A stretch of 64,000 nt of DNA from Lunularia cruciata (lineage: Eukaryota > Streptophyta > Marchantiopsida > Lunulariales > Lunulariaceae): the NCBI GenBank assembly GCA_948567375.1, contig OX419758.1, positions 11,413,001-11,477,000 of the forward strand. The letters are read 5' to 3'. The notes beneath the pieces are model-generated. The model was not told the DNA's origin and did not search any database. It saw only the letters and a list, made by a program, of their open reading frames with translations. Positions 59,416 to 64,000 of this stretch are shown in pieces; positions within the stretch are counted from its first letter, which is position 1; every line of letters begins with the position of its first letter. The position numbers and the translations under genes were made by a program.

Positions 59416-59485
59416 AAGAATTGAATCAACTATACCTAAAAGCACGTAATAAGAATTGAATCAACTATACCTAAAAGCACGTAAT
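59416..59485. repeat. Perfect tandem duplication of 35 bp
   Basis: The unit starting AAGAATTGAATCAACTATAC occurs at 59416-59450 and, with no difference, at 59451-59485. Perfect identity suggests a recent replication-slippage or repair event. Confidence 0.9.
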
Positions 59486-62400
59486 AAGAAGATGGATCAG
59501 TTAGTGACTTTATTTTAGCGTTGCGTCATAGCGTACTTGACTAGCTCAGTTTAGTAACACATGACGAAGATTGCACTAATTTGACGGAACGAGGCTCCAT
59601 GGAGGTACATACATCTGCACATAGTCGTTAGAGTTATCAAAGTACATTGCACATTATTCTGAAAGTGCGAATGAAGTCATGATCATGAACCAATTGAAAT
59701 CTGTGCAGTCATAAGGAGCCTTCAGAGCAGAATCAGATGGAAGATAATATCTGAAGTCTTTCCAAAGTAGTTTAGAAAATGTGTTACGATAGCAATAAGA
59801 TATGGGAACCGGTTTAGATCACGGAATAATTGGAGACAATATCAACCATTGAGAAGTAGCAAGTACATTTAGATGTGGTGAATCTGCAGGTGATCCTGCT
59901 TATAATCGAAGAGACGAGATCCAAAGGTCCAAAAGGGCATCAACCCCATTCCGCACATAGTCGGACACATCCACTTGGGGATCCCAGGAGGCTGAATAGT
60001 ACTGGCTACAATTTAGATATAAGCGAAGAAAATTCTATAGATACTAAAAGACTTCAAAGCTGTACCACCGACTTCACGCTAAAATTTGAGACTCAGCTTT
60101 ACCTTACATTCGACTTCAGATTGCTTACAAGCAATAAACTGATTCTTCACTGTAGGATTTTAACCTCAGAGTCGACACTGTCCATAAGATAATGCTCTAG
60201 GTGTCAGCTTACATGGTCATGGTAAATGCTATTATAATGTACGATCCCTGGTCAGGTGCACTAGGCTGCGAGTTGGCCCCAGCTTCAATATCCCTGTTTC
60301 TATGTTGTACGAATGTGGTGTGACTACCAACTCAAAATTTGGGTCGTTAAGACTTCGATAACCAAGGAAATGTAAGATGCAAGTGATGATGTCAACGGAG
60401 ATACGCAGATCCACTTTGATACAGAACAGCCAGTCAAAGTGTTGTCAACGACGAAAGACTGGTGTGGAAACATGTTATGAGAAGAAGTCTAGACGAAACT
60501 CTATTGAAGGTGGGGCCAAAGAACATAGAAGTTAAATCTATGTGAGGAAATGCTCGTCAATATCGTGGGCAGTGACTTTTTATCGTACAATGGATGTTGC
60601 CCAACGTCATGTGTATCTCAAGCTGGTCAAAAACCTGAGACACATTTTGATTATGGCTTTATCGGATTTGAAGAGTATTTGTCATCACGATCTGACAGTC
60701 CTACATTTAATGCATCGAAGGATTCCCTCAACGCGTTTTATTTGGCCAGGCATTAAGGAACACAAGATGTCCCGGTGAATCACTGGCAGAGTATATGGAG
60801 GTGACAAAATCAAAGAAAGAAAGCACTCAACAAGAGCAATCCTATGGACAGTTATTGTTCAGAAGCAAAGAAGAGATAATAAAATATTGTATCATCCAAT
60901 CTCATATAGACAGTTTCATCACAGCATGGGACTACTGTATTGTCGAGAAAGGACAAAAACAACAAAAGGATGGGAGATAGAGTTGTACAAAAGGACAGGC
61001 GGATCAATTCATTGTCTGCGTTAGTGTACGGTTATTTCGTTTACCTAGTCTCCAAACGCAGAAAGGGCTGGTAGAGCATCAGCAGTTGAAAGTAGGAGCT
61101 TTACAGCTACACAACTTGTCGAACTCCCCTGAAGGCTACACTTTTAAAGGGCCTGATTTTTCCTCTCCACTTTTGCACCTGATATCAATCGGGTAACTGG
61201 TGATAAATGTGCATTAGAGAAAACGCTTAGAGGACTAGCAGACTCCAATTCGTTGGAAGTGAGGCAGCAACCTAATTTGAAGTAGGTAACAAGATTCTAG
61301 GTTCCAATGCCGAGCTCCGTCAGAAAAGAATTGTTCTCTCTTACTAAGAAGATGATGTAGGTTTCTCCGCTCAGGTAGAAAATATTAAGACTAGAGAAGA
61401 CTTTGTAGTAGTCAAATCAAGTTGTAAAATAACCCTACCCTTATGTGGACCTGGAAGGTTCTCCAATTTTGGGGCAATCTTTTCTGGTGAAGAGGGAATC
61501 GTATCTTGGAGCAGTTCATGAACAATCGAACTATGAACTACTATGCACGAACAACGTAACATGCAAAGTCGTTATGAAACTTTGCTACTGCATTTCAGCA
61601 GGTTCCGAATACTAGTCAAATACGAAGGAAAAGGTTGAAGGAAGACGCCATGGCACGCAAAGACTTGCAATTCAGAGCCGGTTGACTTCAACGTTCAGAC
61701 AATGAAAATGGACAAGAGAAGCCTGGTAGTAATTACAAAGATCCTCTACCCACGTAAATTCCAGTCGTATGTTTGAACTGCAAGAACATTGGAGGGTGGT
61801 GGGAGAGTATCACGAAGAAAGGGAGGTCCTGTTTGCATGCGATGAATGAGTTGAAAATTACATGCACATGTGTTTCTGGTTGGAGATTCGATGGTATTGT
61901 AGGAGAACGAGAAAAGAAGAGATATTTCTATCTAGTTTAATGCTAGGTTCAAGAAACGTAGGGTACAAACGGAATCTGTAAGCTACTGTAATACACTCCA
62001 TTCAATTTTGTACTCTATTTGTTCAATTGAGTTCCCTTTTCAGTATCACAAAAATGCCCAGCTCTGCCAAGAATATTGCACCAGCGATGATCTGTGTTAT
62101 TGGTAACTAAAAGAGGAGCTGGATACGCATGCTCATACATCAGTACTACTGATATTCCGAGACACGCATGGCATGGCAAGACTTGTCATATCCTCTTGGA
62201 ATTCGGATGTTCGCCGTACTTCACAAGTAGTTGATGATAAGTCAGCTGCCAAGATTTTCATTGGAGAAAGTATTTCCAGCTGTCCAGTTCTTGCGCTTGT
62301 ACGATTAATTTGTTGGAAACCACATTCCACATGTGAACGAGTTTAGCGTCAAATAAGAAGAAGAAGAAGGTGTGACGATAGGGAGGAAGTGCTAGCCTAT

Positions 62401-64000
62401 TAATATTCGTAGTGTGGGTGTACTGAAAAAACAATTACTAGAAGTCAAGAGCTGCCTCCCCAGACTTCGAAAAGTGGGAAAGGCGGAGGGCGATCTTGAC
62501 CTGGATCTATCGCACGGGTCATCTCCTTTCTTTCCATTGATGGATTTAGAAGGAGAGGCATGACAGTGCCAAAATTTTGACGAAAGTAGGTTTGAAGTCT
62601 GGACCCTCATGGAATGTCCTTCACCAGGAGCTGAAGGACGTATCTACTTCTGTTAAGTAGTGTTCCATCCATTCTAGAGAACATTGCTGGGAAAATGTCC
62701 CCTAATCATTGACAGAAGTGGAACTCCGAGGAAAAGAAGATGAAATCACTGACTCTTCGCCTGTGAGAGAAAAGAATCTACCGTAACCTAAAACCAAAAG
62801 TTCAGCATCGAAGGAGAACACGAAGGGAGGAAGGAGAAAGTAGGTCATGGAGGGCATCATGAGGTAGGGAGGGGAGCAGGGGCAGAGCACAGTTGCAAGA
62901 AAAAAGTACTCGAGCTTGAGGAATTGGGAAGAGCGAAAATTGTGAAACGATATGCAAAAGGTGTAGTTACTGTAGTGTGAGTAGGCATTCCAGAAAGTGA
63001 CTTTGTACTTAGGATCGGCTAAAGAAGCCAAGACACTGCAGATTGCATATCCCTGGTTAAGAGATTGTAAGATTTGAACTTCTCAATCAAGCCAACGCTA
63101 TATGATTGTTGGAGGTGGAAGACAAATCAGAGAAAAGACTGACGGACAAGGAATTCATATTGTTCTTATGTAATCAACTTATGTGCCTACTGGAAAAACA
63201 AAGATGTGCATCGTAAGCATGATGAGCGGTGAAACCGACTAGGCCCGTATTCGAGATGCCACAACAGGTAGTTGTAAGATCCGCGGCCAGCAAGCCTGCC
63301 GAGACCTGGAACTCTGCGCAAAAGTATTTAACGAACTTTAATTTGATAAATCCAAATTTTCTTTGCGAAAAAAGGCAGCCATCACAACAAACAGAACATC
63401 TTTGTCTCGTAATCCCCCTTCTGTTTGTTAGAAAGATTCAGAAGTAAACACGACCTAGACTTTTTCCCTGTACTACGACAGAAAGATAAATGGAGGCGAC
63501 ATAGTAAATCCATTTCCAGGCTCGCAGAGCTGCCGAAGCAGAAGGTGTCAAGAAGAGAACGAAGCTTATCCGAACAACGTGAAATCATACATGCATGGTT
63601 CGTTTGGCAAAAGGCTGACGCATTGGTTACGTATCTTAGAAGAAGATCCAGTTGAACAAGAACTTCGTACGAAACAAAAAGATCCCTCACAAATAAGCAC
63701 GTTTGGATCGAAGAAAGTTGAGGAATTCGACCGGGCTGGTCTGTTTCTACACAGAAGGCAGCTGGCACTTTGGGGTTGGGAGAAGAGAGGTCGGATGGAG
63801 AAGAAGATGATTGTTTTACGATGCATTGGAGCAAGATGGGGTGAGGCTAGGCTTCAGAAGAGTGTCGGACAAGTGGCAGGCTATCCTACGGATTCCAACG
63901 GATAGCTGTGGAGAGTGAGAGCCCAACTAAGTGTAATTATGAGTAGGATGAGCTCGCCTACAGCGGCGATGCCTCCGAGATCGCCGAAGAAATTTTCAGC
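59486..64000. other. Unannotated DNA to the window end, no gene recognised
   Basis: Frames up to 150 codons occur near the right edge (63382-63834 minus, 63579-63905 plus), but they overlap each other on opposite strands and show no domain. A gene starting beyond 64000 could have its leader here. Confidence 0.45.

Noticed and set aside
63382-63905. Overlapping 150- and 108-codon frames near the right edge
   Set aside because: They lie on opposite strands over the same bases with no domain on either; neither can be preferred.
1-64000. CRISPR arrays, rRNA genes or prokaryotic operons
   Set aside because: No regularly spaced short repeats, rRNA sequence or operon-like gene clusters are visible; the window is eukaryotic.

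Overview
The window is eukaryotic nuclear DNA, most likely from a land plant and possibly a bryophyte such as a moss. The evidence is one 13-exon gene closest to plant RFT1 proteins, chromodomain Ty3/gypsy retroelements primed by initiator tRNA-Met, a second Ty3/gypsy family with a different primer site and an extra zinc-knuckle ORF, and long AT-rich spacers. The organism is an inference. Most of the window is retrotransposon, much of it nested, and only one host gene can be supported.

Layout. Bases 1-5.9 kb are a pile of broken chromoviruses. The 3' end of a family-1 (F1) element sits in the gag of a minus-strand family-2 (F2) element. That element also holds a solo F2 LTR and is itself inserted in the chromodomain of another, plus-strand F2 element. 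An older pol fragment follows. Bases 5.9-7.6 kb are AT-rich spacer. Bases 7601-23417 are one F2 chromovirus of about 6.6 kb expanded to 15.8 kb by family-3 (F3) insertions: a solo LTR at 10498-11221, and a second solo LTR (11648-20145) split by a 7.8 kb full-length F3 element (11989-19790). The F3 element has near-identical 679 bp LTRs, a gag-pol ORF broken by one in-frame TGA, and a zinc-knuckle ORF upstream of gag. Another solo F2 LTR (24176-24849) splits a host tandem duplication.

Bases 26878-33434 carry an apparently intact RFT1 gene, an ER membrane protein of dolichol-linked oligosaccharide / N-glycosylation metabolism. It has 13 exons and 532 codons. All splice phases agree, intron 3 is GC-AG, and intron 11 is 2.1 kb. 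A 65-codon upstream ORF ends 58 bp before its start. Bases 33.4-43.5 kb are intergenic and include a block of about 2.2 kb that is very AT-rich, with a second and third copy of a degenerate repeat whose best copies encode a piece resembling the C-terminal nuclease-like region of some retroelement proteins. The third copy is split by a complete but dead minus-strand F1 element (43880-49292) with an imperfect 5 bp target duplication. Bases 49.6-64 kb hold a solo F3 LTR, an inverted copy of a repeat seen at 25 kb, some short duplications, and otherwise no gene I can recognise.

The window records successive insertions: old chromoviruses and repeats first, F3 last. F3 solo LTRs show 4 bp target duplications, while F2 and F1 show 5 bp. 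The F1 LTR carries heat-shock-element-like arrays upstream of its TATA box.
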